From contig JAHLFV010000129.1 in assembly GCA_018883625.1 (NCBI GenBank), positions 1-22,555 on the forward strand: 22,555 nt of DNA, given 5' to 3'. Position 1 is the stretch's first letter, and each line of letters starts with the position of its first letter. The notes under the pieces were generated by a model. That model was not told where the DNA came from, searched no databases, and saw only the letters and a list, made by a program, of their open reading frames with translations. Below, one piece after another: positions 22,421 through 22,555 of this stretch. Source of the DNA: Candidatus Treponema excrementipullorum. GTDB taxonomy: Bacteria > Spirochaetota > Spirochaetia > Treponematales > Treponemataceae. The position numbers and the translations under genes are program-made.

Positions 22421-22466
22421 AAAAGGGGCTGTCCAAAAAGAAATGGGCAGCCCTGATTATTTTAAA

Positions 22467-22495
22467 TTTACAAGAGAATTAAAATCTGCTAAAAT
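22467..22495 (+). promoter_or_regulatory. Transposase promoter
   Basis: TTTACA (22467-22472), 17 bp and TAAAAT (22490-22495), followed by six bases and ATG 22502. The spacing is the same as at aroK and the 5S gene and predicts a leaderless transcript. Confidence 0.55.
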
Positions 22496-22501
22496 TTAAA
22501 T

Positions 22502-22555
22502 ATGAGCAGAGGCGTAAGCGATAAAATCACATACAAACCATATAACCAGGGCGGG
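22502..22555 (+). CDS. Transposase N-terminus, IS1182-like (partial)
   Basis: The frame begins MSRGVSDKITYKPYNQGG and runs off the right edge after 18 codons. The ITYKPYNQ opening is reminiscent of IS1182/DUF772-type transposases, which continue with a conserved LPP...IP.dHL(V/A)R segment not visible here. No SD precedes the ATG. The assignment rests on this short start together with the IS-like terminal repeat 62 bases upstream. Confidence 0.5.
   Translation, partial: MSRGVSDKITYKPYNQGG

Larger units (their letters stand above)
22425..22555 (+). mobile_element. Left end of an IS1182-like insertion sequence (partial)
   Basis: GGGGCTGTCCAAAAAG at 22425-22440 resembles the terminal inverted repeats of IS1182-group and related elements. 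It is followed by an AT-rich leader and the start of a transposase frame. The far end, matching inverted repeat and target duplication lie outside the window. GGGCTGTCC (22426-22434) also pairs with GGGCAGCCC (22445-22453), so the end can fold and may help terminate aroK, although only a broken T-run follows. Confidence 0.55.

Noticed and set aside
22426..22453. Plain intrinsic terminator of aroK
   Set aside because: The stem lies within an IS-like terminal repeat and is followed by an interrupted T-run, so I describe it as part of the IS end that may also terminate transcription.
1..22555. tRNA genes, CRISPR arrays or riboswitches
   Set aside because: No T-loop consensus with matching acceptor stem, no spaced identical repeats and no known aptamer core were seen by eye; a covariance-model scan would be needed to exclude them formally.

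Overview
The window looks like chromosomal DNA of a low-to-medium GC spirochaete, most likely a Treponema relative. The best clues are the archaeal/spirochaetal short form of phenylalanyl-tRNA synthetase beta (pheT, 576 aa), the WG-repeat and ankyrin-repeat fragments, and the general gene style. This is inferred from protein character only; no database comparison was possible.

Layout. Positions 1-1529 are an accessory stretch: the tail of a WG-repeat protein, a 41-codon fragment, a secreted protein of unknown function, and a frameshifted ankyrin-repeat relic. Positions 1530-9538 are mostly housekeeping. queH (epoxyqueuosine reductase, -) diverges from pheT (+). A minus-strand cluster follows: a YugP-type membrane zinc peptidase, an M3B oligopeptidase (pepF) and tcdA (t6A to ct6A). 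After it come a membrane-anchored alpha/beta hydrolase (+) and mtnN (+). Between the last two genes lies the most unusual locus: a 20-aa hydrophobic peptide ORF with a near-perfect Shine-Dalgarno, overlapped by an antisense promoter and an antisense hairpin-plus-T-run that exposes an anti-SD loop. This is a type I toxin-antitoxin-like arrangement.

Positions 9673-16756 hold a DUF362 2x[4Fe-4S] protein and two two-component systems, all on the minus strand. One is a PhoB/PhoR-like pair. The other is an OmpR-type regulator whose likely partner kinase is separated from it by an opposite-strand gene for a small secreted protein. The promoter of that small gene carries an 11-bp-period direct repeat of the kind OmpR/PhoB regulators bind.

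Positions 16989-22555 hold a stand-alone ATPase-TOPRIM (OLD-like) protein, an orphan 5S rRNA with its own promoter, a FeoA-FeoB fusion iron transporter, a PrsW-like intramembrane protease, aroK, and the start of an IS1182-like insertion sequence a few bases after aroK.

A theme across the window is promoter geometry. The orphan 5S fixes a -35/17 bp/-10/6 nt/+1 spacing. Using that ruler, aroK and the transposase, and less surely a kinase and the OLD-like gene, appear to start transcription on the A of their ATG, as leaderless mRNAs.
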